Both the position numbers and the translations under genes were made by a program. A stretch of 64,000 bases of DNA from the NCBI GenBank assembly GCA_900491605.1, contig UESW01004628.1, forward strand, positions 1,104,183 through 1,168,182, read 5' to 3'. The first letter of the stretch is position 1. Every line of letters starts with the position of its first letter. Below, one piece after another: positions 9,369 to 21,836 of the stretch. Origin of the DNA: Calamus simplicifolius (taxonomy: Eukaryota > Streptophyta > Magnoliopsida > Arecales > Arecaceae). The notes beneath the pieces were generated by a model, which did not search any database, was not told where the DNA came from, and worked only from the letters and a program-made list of their open reading frames with translations.

Positions 9369-12300
9369 TTTGAGTTACTAGAAATAAAAATAATTTCTTA
9401 TCATCTAGTTTTTTTTATTTTTTACCAATTTATTCAACAATCAGAATTGTCACTAATACTTTAGTTCTGTTTGTTAAGACTTGTACGCATTTATTAAAGC
9501 TCCAGGTGTTTGTAAAGGGTATAATGTTCTGGGGGACTATAGTGTAAAATATACCATGACATTTTGTATCTCTTAACTTTTAACGCTTCATATAAGATTA
9601 GTGGTAACCATATAATTGCCTACAACTGTATGTTTCTTGCTGTGAATGCGTATTTAGGTATGAATGTTGCAGATTTATAAGAAATGTGACATGAATTTCT
9701 ACAAAATAAGTATCAGGAAGTTTGTAATTTAGCATGCATCATACTCTATCAGTTTAGTCATGCTTTGCTTTGCAAAAGAGCAATTTATTCATGTCTTTAT
9801 TTATAAGCAAAAGGTTTACTAACTTAATTTCTTGTAGGTTTACTAACTTTATGATCATAGACCGTCCATTTTATCATTTAAAAATAAATAGTTTTCTGCC
9901 AAATTCACATACATGAATCTCACGTTGTGTTAAATTTTTGAGTTACATTGTTGTGACATTTGAGGGGCTCATCTGTATTGACACGCATATACACAACTAA
10001 ATAACAAACATAGTTTTTCCAGCCAAAAATACCATGTTATCAGCAAATTCAAATTCTCCTACCAATATTAGTTTTACATAACTCTCCAACGCAACATAGG
10101 AAAAAAAAAGAAAAAAAAGAAAAAAGAAAAAAAAAACTTGAGAGGAAAAGAATATCTTATCATCATGCAGCACTATAGGTCGATCTATTGCATCATGCTT
10201 AGATCCAGATTTTGGGAATTCATGAATATGATTATCGATGAATGGTTCAAGCATCAATATACTACAGAAGCCAATATGCTCACTCCACACATTTTACAAA
10301 TCAAAGAATCTTCTTCACTCCCCATTCATGGGAAGACTGCAATTACTAAACAGAAAAATTTTCACCAATATTACTATCTACTTTCTAACAGTGGTATCAA
10401 GAAAAATCACCTCCCTATCCTAGTTAACTTTGACACGAAAAAAGATAAAATTTAAATAGCATTAAAAAGATAGTTGAAAAAGTTCTATAAAAATGCTAAT
10501 ATGGTATTTTATGTTATTTCTTTTTTCATTAAGGAAAATAATTTATAACTTAACTCGAGCATTGATGCTATTTCTTTTTCATTAAGGAAAATAATTTATA
10601 ACTTAACTCCTATGCTACTGCATCAGATTTTACCAAAGATGCATAACAAACAAGAGTTTTTGAGGTGCTGGGTGAATGGTAGACTAACTAAACAAGGAGC
10701 TTGATACCAACACACATAAAGACACGATGGATATAAAATTTATAGCTTGGCTCCTGACATAGTCACGATTCCCCATTCTAAGAAATTATAAAGAAATATT
10801 TGTATATGTAGGCATTAGTTAAGCTTCAAGGCCAACAAAACATGCAGCAGAAATTTTTTATGGCAGTTCTGGTTAACATGGGAAGATGACTAACTACTTA
10901 ACTGGTTCTCCAAGTCAATTAAGCATCATCCTATTGCAGGTCACAATAGATCTCTACTTTATATAGTTGCTAGCAAGAGCACAGCCTATGAAATATGAAT
11001 TTGTTATCAGGAAATATGTGCTGAGTTTACTATAACATAAAGATATAATAGATACACATTCAACTTCTGTAAATTATACTTTAGGCTAAGGGTTACCAAT
11101 ATGATATTGCAATCTTGTTCTCTACCCATCAGACCATGTTTGAGGTCCATATTGAGCATATTTTAAGGTTAAGATTGGACTGAACAAGTTTTGAATGGAT
11201 AAGAATCGATGGAAAAAAAATGATAGCTACACATTTTCATGAATTAGTCAACAGACAACTGATTTTAAATGGTTAAACAAATCTTATTGACAAAGTATCA
11301 TTAATTGAGTTGAAGACATCACACACACACATACGCACGCATGACAGATGGTTAAACACATGGTTAAACAGATGTGTTTGTCTTCACCAATGTTAGTGCA
11401 AGATTGATACAAAGACCAATGGTCAGAAAATGGCATGACGTACAGGAGCTGCCATAGGAAGTTTATGATAGACCTATCTGCAAAACTGAAGGAGATAGAG
11501 TGGCCACCTAGAGCCAGTTTGCAGGATTATCTCATCTGCCTAACCTTGTGGGATTTTGCCAGACATGCCCTTGAAATGATTTTCTATCAGAAGTTTTAAG
11601 CTGCAAAGAACATTCAGTGTTATTTATATCTAAGCCAGGATGGACATCCTTGGATTGGAAATGATCTAATTAGCTGCAACAAGTCAATGGATTTAGGAGA
11701 TTGATTGGAGATTGGATCTTTAAGGGAAGAAAAAAATAATCCAACTTGTTCTCTGCCCTTCTGTTCCCATTACTCTGCTCTATATGATAGTACAGGTAGC
11801 CAACTTTAAGGGTCATCTACATTCTACACATAGAAGTATAAGGACATCTAAATCATTCAAGACCAATGTTAAGCCCATCAAGATTTAAAGATTGTAACAT
11901 GTTTGCTAAGAAGTAACCTGAGATATGCTTTCCAAGACACTTGAGTTCTGATAATTACTAGTTTGTGTTAACCTTATATTGAGCAATATATCCATCTTAT
12001 CTGTTTTAAAATTGCTTCAAGGATATTCAATATTAAGAGTTGGATTTCAAGGATTGCTCTAAGGCGCAAGAGCCGAACAGTCAATCCGTGTATCTAGTCA
12101 ACCTCTAGAAGTCTAACAAAATTCACTAGTATTGTAACAAACACCAGAGATGGGGCCCATGGGTCTCCACGACAAACTTTCTCAGCTTCACTCCACATTT
12201 TTGCCCTCCACAGAACACCAGCACCTCCAAGCATTCCTTGGAAGTGTTACACGGATGCACCAAGTGCAAACTCTGGGGGTTCACCTCTACTCCCTGAGTT

Positions 12301-14421
12301 TGACACTACACTTTATTTAGGCCAGCAACTTTTTTCTCCGTCCAAGATGCAGGACTCATGTATCATGTGGGCTGTGGCAATCTATTTTCTTCTTGCACAT
12401 GCTAAATACTGGTTTTATGATAAAATACTTTTTCATATATGGTATAAAATAATTGAAAAGGAGAGGAGTACCAATAGGAGATCATACAGGGGGAATATTT
12501 ATCAAAAATATCCAAAAAATTTGATCGGTTAGACCAAAAGCATCCACCAAGTTCACTCTTCTCTTGAATAAACCATGTGCATGCTATGCTAAATACTAAT
12601 AATAATTTAAGGTCACCTCTAAATCAAGACAGAGAAATCCCTAGCTAAGATGAGAGAAAGAATCCACAAATGTCCACCTAGTTGTGCAATCCCACTGGAA
12701 TCACATTATGTAAACAAGTGCAATAAGTAACCTATGCGGCTAGACAAATGTTAGATGACCAGTTAAGATACAACTGATTCCATAGCCTTTTGGCAATTAC
12801 AGAGTTGACTAAGTCATTTGATAAGGACAGCAATTGAACTGATAAGTTTTAACCAAAGCCTAACAAAAAGAAAGGAAAGATGAAAAAAATGAATTATGCG
12901 TATTTCCATTTGAGCTACTTCATCTTGACACATCTACATGCCATACAGAACTCCTGTGTAAATAACCAGATGTTGTTAAGAGAACAAATTTCAAAAGTAT
13001 TGAGTAGGACAGTAACTCATGATTGAGTAAAAATTTTATCGAAGAAAGCTCATCAAATGGAATGCTTGAATTCAGGATTGAAAGGAAGAGAAGAGTGAGA
13101 ATAGGGTTTTCAATGTTTCATTAGAGGAGTTTAGAATCCATGGAAGGTCAAGAGGAACAGCAAGTGCAAGTTACTATGCTCTTGATGAAAGCGGTCCGAC
13201 GGAGAAGTCACATTAAATGATTGCATACAATGTGATGTTGCAATTCAAAGATGCTCCAAAATGATCAAAAGCTTTAAGAAGTTCTTCAACTTCAAATGTT
13301 TAGATCAGCTTATCATATGGTAAGTACGGAGTAATGTATGGGTTGTAACATGGGATATAACACTGCAACTTTGTGATAGAAAAAAGAAAGATTCTTCAAT
13401 ATCCTACTACAGCCGCTTAAAGATTCTTCAATATCCTACTACAGACGCTTATGTCTTAAGACCAATAATAGCCTTCAGGGCAAAGGTTTTTTTATATCAT
13501 AATATCGTTGAAAAACTTTCATATATCACATGTGTTGTATGTGATACCCATATGGTACTAAGTTTGATATTTCGGATATCTTGCTTTTTACGGTGATCCT
13601 ATGCATTTGAGAAAACAAAGTTATGGAATCTGTCATTGCTTGAAACAATTAAAGGTGGATTTTTTATAGGAGGATAATCATCTATGAAATATGAAAGTGT
13701 TTCAATATGGGCTTCCTTCACATTCAAAACAAAAATATATGCAGACTTTCATAAAATAAAGTATACTCTTAGATATTCCAGAGATATATTGAACTTTTAA
13801 GAAGCCCAAGATTAGTTACATTACCAATTAGTTACATCATCGAGTCACAGTCAATGCAAAAGCTGATGTTAATAAACTAGGTAAATTTTTTAGTAGAGGG
13901 TTGTTGTAGCCCACCAATTCTCTCAAATGCTCTATATGTATAAAGCTCATTATCCCCAAACCAACATCAATATTTTTAAGGAATTGAAGTCATAATTTTT
14001 TTTTTGATTAGCATATATTGATTTGTTTGGCCATATATGGTCATGATCATATAATTCCCTTAAGTTGACCATGATAAACAAGGTAATAGCATGAAGCACA
14101 GACCATAAACCATATCTAGATTAAAGGGTAAGCATAAGCATATTTATTTGGTGCAAAGTAACAACCATATTTCCTAGCTTTGACAGGATCAACTTTTCAT
14201 AAAAATATTTGACATTTGAACATTCATTGTAAATCAGCAAAGAGTCTCAATCTCTGTTAATAATTTCTCAAATCGCAAGATACTCTAGACATCACTTTCT
14301 TGCATGATTCATGCTCAAAGAGATTGAGCAACCAATAAGAACATACTACATAGCTCCTTTTAAATGACCCTTTTCGTATGGTATCAATTATTAATGTACT
14401 TATATAGGGTAAAGAAGTATA
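9348..14421. other. Gene-free interval between the BRCA2 and ATG8 exons
   Basis: About 5 kb of AT-rich DNA in which I found no exon of ATG8, BRCA2 or another known family on either strand. Small structure includes a nearly exact duplication of TTCATTAAGGAAAATAATTT (about 10529 and 10579), a CA-rich run near 11320-11340 and a 32-bp tandem duplication at 13389-13451. If ATG8 or BRCA2 introns are intact, this would be intronic. Confidence 0.5.
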
Positions 14422-14745
14422 TATTCAACTCAACTCAACTCATCTAAGCCTTTTCCCAACTACATGGGGTTGACTACATGAATATGCTTCCTCCACTCTG
14501 CTTTATTCAGGACTAAATCGATACTTAAATTATAAATAGTTATATTTTTCTTAATTATTTGTGTTCATTTTAGTTTAAATCTGTCTCTACCTCTATCATT
14601 ACCATGAACTGTTAAAAGATCATTCTTTCTAATTGGGATATCTAAAGGTCTTCATTGTATATGTTTAAACCATCATAATCGGTTTTCTCTTATTTTATCT
14701 TCAATTAAGCTACTTCTATCATTTTTCGTATATGTTTATTTCTAA
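14422..14745 (-). mobile_element. RTE-type LINE, 3' end fragment
   Basis: Read leftward, this decayed sequence encodes pieces of the C-terminal end of plant RTE-clade LINE proteins: an ENRL-WWF-HIQRRP-like segment, then GRDRFKLKWTQIIKK and KAEWRKHIHVVNP. It ends in the characteristic plus-strand string CAACTCAACTCAACTCATCTAAGCC, split here across 14424-14450, and the ACATGGGGTTGACTACATGAA stretch near 14463. Au-type SINEs share this tail, so a SINE contribution cannot be excluded. Many stops; not functional. Confidence 0.6.
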
Positions 14746-15696
14746 AACAGGATAAAGAGATATATTTATAAAAAAAAACAAACGGCCAAGCCATTGAATT
14801 CACAAGCAAAAGAAGAAAAAGAGTCTGAATAATTAGTGCATGTAAAAAGTACAGATATGTTCTTTCTTTCCATTAGAAATGGAGCCTGGATGTCTATTAT
14901 ATAAGGAGTATGCAACTTTAAAAACAGCAATGACCTATAAATGCACACTGGCTGAATGAGTGTTACATGCCGTCAATACAAATTAAGAAAGCTCGAGCAA
15001 CTATGCCATCAACATGAATTAAGCATGCTCATGCAAGCATTCAATCAACATAAATTAAGCATATACACATGCTACCAAGAATTCAATATCAACTAATATT
15101 CATCTTTACAATTACTGCCAAGTAGCTTTTATATAATTTTTCAGTGAATATGATACATGGTCATAAGCATAACCATAACGATGCAGCTCATTCAACTTAT
15201 ATGGGGTCAAATTCATGACTACAACCACAACCAGCAAGTGAAAACCATAAACATTTAATAGAAGAATAATCTTTATGGTGAAAAAGAGGAATGATAATTG
15301 GAACTGAAACTATGGAATTCATTGGCATGTAATGCCTTTTCGCAAACCAGACCAATAAAAGGGATTTTGTTATAACAAGGAATATATATTATTCTAGTAC
15401 ACGATAGTATAAAATTACAAATATTTTACAAACAACACCAATTAAACTACAGAGATTACTAAAAAAGGCTAACAAAGTTCCATCTGTTATTGACCACTAT
15501 GTTCAACACCCAACATAGAATTTTACATCCAAAAGTCATGAAAGCCCACAATTATGGGTCTCCAAATTCAACCTTTACTAAAACTAGTTTATAAGAAATG
15601 CGAAATCAGGGAAGCCACCCACCAAAACAATTAAGATCATCGAGAAATCTTAAAAATAGGGGGCGAAACAAACAGGAAAAAGAAATAAATCGTTAC
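14746..15696. other. Presumed ATG8 intron 2 sequence, no exon found
   Basis: This stretch directly follows the ATG8 exon 2 donor on the minus strand. I looked on that strand for the next ATG8 exons (the VIVEKA, YLVPADLTVGQF and FLYMTYSGENTFG segments) and did not see them. A short string resembling the LINE tail (ATATGGGGTCAAATTCATGA) occurs near 15200. Confidence 0.5.
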
Positions 15697-15884
15697 AGGA
15701 ATTCTATCCGGATACTTCTCCCTGATCCTCGCAGCCTCTGCCCGTCTCTTCTCTGCAAATTAAACGAAATTATCGACGAAAATCAGATTCAACTAACAGG
15801 AAAGAAAAAAAAGACACAAATTACATCAAGCTTCATTGATTACACACCAAGGTCATGATCTTGCTTGAAGGAACTCCTCGCCAT
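15697..15884 (-). CDS. ATG8: ATG8 (autophagy ubiquitin-like protein), first two coding exons only
   Basis: Exon 1 is 15884-15848 (MARSSFKQDHDL plus one base) and exon 2 is 15752-15697 (completing E, then KRRAEAARIREKYPDRIP). This is the N-terminal 31 residues of plant ATG8, which is conjugated to phosphatidylethanolamine on autophagosome membranes. The N-terminal helices and the EKYPDRIPVI region match the family, whose full length is about 117-120 residues. Introns are canonical: GTGTGT donor after exon 1, TTTGCAG acceptor before exon 2, GTAACG donor after exon 2 in phase 0. The reading frame is intact. The ubiquitin fold and the C-terminal Gly used for lipidation are not found within the 11 kb downstream, so the gene is truncated here or has very large introns. 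Confidence 0.85.
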
Positions 15885-15887
15885 TTA

Positions 15888-16265
15888 CCTTGCAATTAAT
15901 CCGCAAAAAAAAAATCAAAAAAAGGGAAAAAAGTAAGCCAAACAAACAAAACCCTAATTTTGAAAAAGAAACCAACTTTTGATCATCCAAAGTGCACAAA
16001 CCCAAAACCGAAGAGGAAAAACCGGAAAGAATATTCCAAAATCGATTGTTGATAGGAAGCCAGCTACTATAACGAATCAAGCAAAGAACCGAATCAATTA
16101 AAATCGATTTAAGGGGGAGCAAAAAAAAAGAAAGCCGCAGAAGGTTACCCTTTGAATTCGAAAGAGAAAATAATCTTACACCAAAAAAATCAACAAAAAA
16201 AATATCCACGGGCGGAGAAGAGGAGGGAGAGACGGAGACGGAGAGGAGGTTTGGAAGCCAAGATA
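15888..16265 (-). other. ATG8: ATG8 5'UTR with probable leader intron
   Basis: Upstream of the ATG, the minus strand has a CT-rich leader (about 16265-16149) and a donor-like GGGTAACC at 16148. A pyrimidine-rich tract and AG acceptor (15890-15889) lie four bases before the start codon. A 5'UTR intron immediately before the ATG is a common plant ATG8 arrangement. The transcript start is estimated, not observed. Confidence 0.55.
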
Positions 16266-16297
16266 AGGAGAAGGCTTCGGCTTATGGATATTTATCT

Positions 16298-16306
16298 CTC
16301 TATATA
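16298..16306 (-). promoter_or_regulatory. TATA box candidate of ATG8
   Basis: TATATAGAG on the minus strand lies about 35-45 bases upstream of the CT-rich leader, the expected spacing for a plant TATA box. It indicates that the promoter end of ATG8 is preserved even though the 3' end is not seen. Confidence 0.5.
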
Positions 16307-18782
16307 TTTTTATTAATTAATTATTTATATTTATATGACGCAAGGTTGCGTCTGGATGAAGGTTACAGATGAATACGACTGGGTGGGGCCGGAGGGGAGG
16401 CAGCTTTGACTTGCTTGGAAGCTTGTTGTCTCCGATAGAAGTCGGCGTCGGCATCTACGACACTGGCTACACCGTGGTCATAATATTGAATTTTAATTCT
16501 TTTATTTGAAATTAAAATAAAAAAAATTCATTAAATGATTTACTATCTTATCCTTAATATAAGAAATAATAATTTTAAAAAAAAAACTTATAAAATAAGA
16601 AAATTATGCTTTAATGATTCAAACTTATAGATAAAGGCCATATAAAAAATAAAACTTTTTTATATCCAAAATAGATAGTAATCACTTAAAAAAGTGGTTT
16701 TTGTGCGCTAAAAAGAGAAAAAATAAAAAAAGATTCAAGGCTTAATAGAGATCATTAGTTTGATAGAGATAAGAGAATGGGCATGAAGTTGGATGAGCTT
16801 GGCATTGACAGCCAGGGACGTTTGATCAAGGGTTTGAAAGAGATATTAGTTTGATAGACATTTTAAAAATATAAGATATTTTATTGTGGATTCCATAAAT
16901 TTTAAATTAATTTTTTTATAAATTTGGTTATTTTTTTATATTTTTTATTACATAAAACTAAAGATTTGGAATTCTGATTCTATAATTTTATTTCATTCTA
17001 AATATTAAAATCATTAAAATTATGGGATTAAAAATAGTTAGGGTAGCTGAGTTGGGTTGAATTTTTTATTTTTAAAAATAAAAAATTTAACTAATAATAT
17101 AAAAAAATGCATTTAGTCAAATCGTTTTCAAAAACATTTTTTCGAAACGATTCTAACAATCTGAATGAATCCAAAAATGTTCAATCTGAATGAATCTGAA
17201 AAACGTTCAATCTGAATGAATCTAAAAAAATGTGTAGCAACATTAATTTCTTCAGATTCATCTAAGAATTTTTTTTTTTCAAATTTTATCCTTTCGGATT
17301 CATCTAAGAAGTTTTTCAAATTTTATCTTTTTTTTAACATCCGCAACCTTTTTTACCTTTTTTCTTCTCTTCGCAACCTTTTTTTTACTTTCTTCATTCT
17401 CTCCGCAACCTTTTTCTACACGATTCGTTGTTGTCTTTCTTCAAAAATACATTTAAAAATACCAACCAAATATATTTTTGAATACTGAGAATCAACAAAA
17501 TACAACTTAGATTTTTTGATACAACTCATGTTTTCGAAAAGCAGTTTTCTGATCATGAACTAAACAGGGCCTTAAGGTTTTAATGGATCTAAATAGATTG
17601 TTAAGATTTTAATGGATCCAAATAGATTCTTTTATCCATATAGAAACTAATGTACTGATCATCAGGTGCTTAAAATTTATCATTAAAGTTTTTCTACCAT
17701 ATATGATCAGCAATAATAGACAGTGAATGGACACGTCCAAATAAACCTTATACCCATAAGAGGTATGTGTATGATATATAGATACATCTAGATATGTTCG
17801 AATATATATTGAAGATATATCTGATATAATAAAAATATTTTTATTTTAATATATTATGTGGATATATTTTGGATACATAGGGACATGTCAGGATATTTTA
17901 CATTTAAAATTAAAAAAAATTATTAAAATGATGAGATCTTTTACGTTATTTTATAAACATAAGGACTTTAAAAATAGGTTCTTATTCAATCTTTATTAAA
18001 ATAAAGATAAACATCACAACCTTTGATCACTTTTTATTTAAAAAATATGAAGAGGGTTCACTCTATTGCTTTATACATAACATAAATTACTAATAGCTCG
18101 TAAAAATAATGAAATTTTGAAAGTTTTCATCTACTAAAATTAAAGTTAAATGTCTATAGAATTCTAAAATAAATAAACATTGAAGAAACTTTATATTCTA
18201 AGGTATGGCTTACAAGTTAGAATGAAAGCACTTTTTTTTCTTCTAATCAATTTATGTGCATGCTTGATGAGGGCTCTTAAATGTTTTAATCTGCAAAAGG
18301 TGCCCTAATATATTTTTAATTATATTAAATTTCATTTTAATTAGGTAAGATATCATATACCTATTGGATCTTATACTTTTAAGATTTGATATATCCCCAA
18401 CCCATATCATGTGACATAATTATATCATGCTAATGCTTCAGAGATGGAAGTCATAGGCTTGAAAAAATTATATACATCTCATAGTATAATGCTTTGATTT
18501 AGAATATAAAGATACTATATTTATTTCAATTTACAATTTTTCATAGCGTGAAAATCAAAATGATTGAAATTAGGCATCCCTTCAAGAGAAGCAATATTAT
18601 ACCTAACCTATTTATTTGATCCATATACGACTTGTAATACATGGGTTTGGGTTAAAGCTAAATAGGATTAGGCCATAAACAGGTTGAATCATCTCGACGG
18701 GCACATTAAGTGGGTTAGATTTAAATTTCATATTCTTAACTTATTTAATATGTTTAACTTATTTAAATAATTAGTTAGATTG
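16307..18782. other. ATG8 upstream intergenic region
   Basis: AT-rich DNA with no recognised gene. At about 17155-17232 a unit of 27-28 bp (core CAATCTGAATGAATC) is repeated three times and yields low-complexity Phe/Lys-rich frames on both strands. A single GC-richer patch at 16370-16480 just upstream of the ATG8 TATA box may be promoter sequence. Confidence 0.45.
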
Positions 18783-18799
18783 GATCAATTTAGATAGCT

Positions 18800-19202
18800 T
18801 TTTTTTTTGTACAAACGAGTAATTACATCATCCTAGGGTAGGTCACACCCAATGTATCAAAGTACAATAACTGAGAAAGGATAATAGGGCAAGGGTCGCT
18901 CTGCTTTTAGCTCTAAAAATTAGAATGAGAGGCCATCTGGCCAGCAATCCAATCAACAGCATCATTGGCTTCACGATAGATATGCTAATGTGGACATGAC
19001 GAGCTTCCAAGAGAGTAGAGCGGATGTTGTACATTAAGGGTATAGAAGGCAAGTGGGTACTGGACTCCTGTCGAATCCATCGAACAATAGTAATAGAGTC
19101 ACCTTCAATGATAAGACTATGGGATCCGAATGGCATAGGAGATACCAACCCAAGCCGCGTATAACTCGACAAGAAGTACTTAGGAGTCAAGAAGTAAGCC
19201 AA
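18800..19202 (-). mobile_element. 5'-truncated LINE insertion carrying RNase H-like remnant
   Basis: The insert is flanked by a 17-bp target duplication, GATC(A/G)ATTTAGATAGCT at 18783-18799 and 19203-19219. A T-run at 18799-18808 is the poly(A) tail of a minus-strand insertion. The minus frame reads HSLIIEGDSITIVRWI, then after a frameshift YREANDAVDWIAGQMASH. These are hallmarks of the RNase H-like domain at the C-terminus of plant LINE polyproteins. The insertion keeps only about 400 bp, typical of incomplete target-primed reverse transcription. Confidence 0.75.
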
Positions 19203-19219
19203 GATCGATTTAGATAGCT

Positions 19220-20117
19220 TTGCCTATCCATCCTATTTATATTACTAATTAACAACTTAAATAAATTAAATAGATTGGCATTTGACCTTATTATTGGTTA
19301 ACATGTTAAGCAAATTAAGCAGATTGAATCAGGTTACCTCCTTATTAAAGATGTCAAATTCGAATTTGAAATTCTAATCTATTTAATAAATAAGTCAAGT
19401 TCATGTTTATCATTTTTTATGGCCAACCCATATTGGATTTGATCAATTTATAATCCCATCTTATTGGATTCCCATCCCTATCTCCTTTGCCTTCAATTTT
19501 TTAATTCGTTTATGAATCAATTGGTATGTGTGCATCATCATTATCATTTTATCCCTATATTCACAAATTCTGTAAGGAGTCCTAATTTAAAGTTATATGT
19601 GTTGTTATATTGGCGGACCAATTTGCTAATCTATTGGTCTCTTGGTATGCCCACCAAATAATACAAGATTGAATCAATCAAGCAATAGGTACAAGTAAAG
19701 GTTCAATCTAGAACAAAAGAATCACACTAGATAATGAGTAGAAAAGAGAGTTAGTAATAGCTAGAAGGACTATACTCGAGCAAACGTATTCTACCCCATA
19801 ACCAATCAATGAGTGTACCATATTCTTATTGATTCATCCGATCTACGAGCTATATGATAACTTAGGTATACGTAAAAATAACTTTAATTGAAGAATTCTT
19901 TTTGGTAGCCCAAACAAGCATGGGTAACTAAGCTAAATTAAAACACTTGGCTTCATCTAAGATCATTGCTATGAGAGTGAGAGCAAGAGAATTACTAACA
20001 ATGAGATAGAAAAAATAAAAAAGTTAGAAGAAGTTATTCACATAGCTAATTAATGAGTAAATTATAAATCTAGATCAGATTTATCTAGATACGACTCTAG
20101 TTCAAAGGGCACACGAT
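19220..20117. other. Intergenic, no gene seen
   Basis: AT-rich sequence between the LINE insertion and the first Copia element. Short open frames only; nothing recognisable on either strand. Confidence 0.5.
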
Positions 20118-20122
20118 CAAAG

Positions 20123-21823
20123 TGTTAGTAATAGTGCCCTAGCCTATTGTATGGACATGATATTTTGAATATTTATGAACATTTACTATTATCATAATTT
20201 ACATATTTATTATATAATAACGTCCTTGAATAATATTATGAATTATTATAAATGTCCCTAATCGGTTATTATTATGGGAATAATAATAAATTAAGATTAG
20301 TATGAAATTTGATTGATATTCATGGGATGAATATGTGTATGATATACAAATCAAATTTATATGTATTTATTGAGAACAAATATTGGACAAGACCCACCTT
20401 GAGATTAATACATGGATCAAAGTCATAAGTTAATCTCTAGTAGTTGTGTCATTAAATCCTTAGACGTGAGATTGACATAGTTCTCAACATGAGGAATATT
20501 ATGTTTTGACATAATCAAACGTTATCTTTAACCAGATGATTATAAAGATTATGATTGAACATAATAAGAATCATGTAGTGAGATGTGAGTGATTAAGATG
20601 GAATTTGTTCCTCTTATTATAAGAGAGATATCTCTGGGCCCTCGATGATTGAGACTGAGAAATGCATGGCCATGCTTAAATGAATTGATGGAGATCAATA
20701 TCATTTGTTTAGTCAGTCTAATTGGGTTTCGAGAAATTAAAGATAGAGAGATATAAGGTTGACTTTATCCATGCCTTATATTCTATCAAGATATCATGTG
20801 ACAAAAGGATTATGTTAATAGCTACTTTAAGGTTGTCTCGGAACATAAGCTTTTCATTTAACTTGGGTAGTCATAATGTCTTGCTAGAGACCGCTTATGA
20901 CTTGTAGGTTCAAAATGTAATTTAGGCCTATTGCCAACGTTAATTGAACCTATAGGGTCGCACACTAAGAACGGATAATAATAGTTACGATTTGTTACTC
21001 TCTATATAATTTAAAATGATGAGATTATTTTAAATTACAAATAATAATTAGTTATCATTTAGATTCAAGTTTAATTTTGAGAAAATTTAAATTCATAATT
21101 TAAATTATGATAAGTAATTAAATTATTACATTTTCTTATTGGATAAGGAAATAATCCATAAAGTTTTTTTTGGTTAAAAATATATATTCCTTATTTTGTA
21201 AGGAAAGGATTTAAATTGTTATTATTTAAAAGGAGTTTTAAATATCAATTAAAATCTTAGTTAACCAAAATTCCTAGCAGACTTGTATATATGTTCGATA
21301 TATACGTTTTAGAGTCTGTGGGGCATTTGAAAGGTAACGTCGATTGAGGCATTTGAAAGGTCACATCGATTAGGGCATTTGAAAGGTCATATCGATTGGG
21401 GCTTTTTAAGCGTCATATCTTTTGCCTTAAAGATGGAAAAAAACAGAGAGTTGAGGACATGGGTTCATTTTTGTGAAAAATGAAATGATTGAACTAGCAT
21501 TCAAAACCATTTTGGTGTCTGTTCGTGTGTGGATACTTGTAGAGGGTGATCGTCTTTCTGAAAGGTAGCACCTTTGAAGATCCGAGAAAACCCAACACAA
21601 GAACAGAAGGATTACATACTGATTAAAAAGGTAATAACAAAAGGTAATAAAAAAGGTAATAACAAAAGGTAATAAAAAAGGTAATAACAAAAGGTAATAT
21701 TTTTGTTTATCCTTCTTTCGGTTTTTATGAAACGCATGTGATTCTTGGTGGGTTATAAATTTATTTTGTTTACGCTGCAATTTTATTCCAATTAGATTGG
21801 GATTTTTCATTCGTAACCCAATA
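20123..21823 (+). repeat. 5' LTR of Copia element 1
   Basis: A 1701-bp repeat starting TGTTAG and ending CCCAATA, where the 3' copy ends CCCAACA, so the terminal CA is mutated in this copy. It contains a triplicated GGGCATTTGAAAGGTCA motif (about 21322-21410) and short TAACAAAAGGTAATAAAAAA repeats (about 21630-21700) that differ in number between the two LTRs. Confidence 0.93.
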
Positions 21824-21824
21824 G

Positions 21825-21836
21825 TGGTATCAGAGC
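21825..21836 (+). other. Primer binding site of Copia element 1
   Basis: TGGTATCAGAGC, complementary to the 3' end of plant initiator methionine tRNA, one base after the 5' LTR. About 1.4 kb of non-coding leader then precedes gag and includes an ATGATGCTATGTATGAT-type short repeat near 22735-22805. Confidence 0.9.

Noticed and set aside
9348..15696. Possible later ATG8 exons or earlier BRCA2 exons in the interval
   Set aside because: I scanned the minus strand for the expected exon sequences and saw none; by-eye scanning can miss diverged short exons, so an alignment is still needed.
15598..15858. Plus-strand frame of 86 codons across the ATG8 exons
   Set aside because: It is antisense to ATG8 exon 2, whose splice sites and protein match are clear.
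17128..17488. Phe- and Lys-rich frames on both strands
   Set aside because: They follow from AT-rich low-complexity DNA and a 27-bp tandem repeat.
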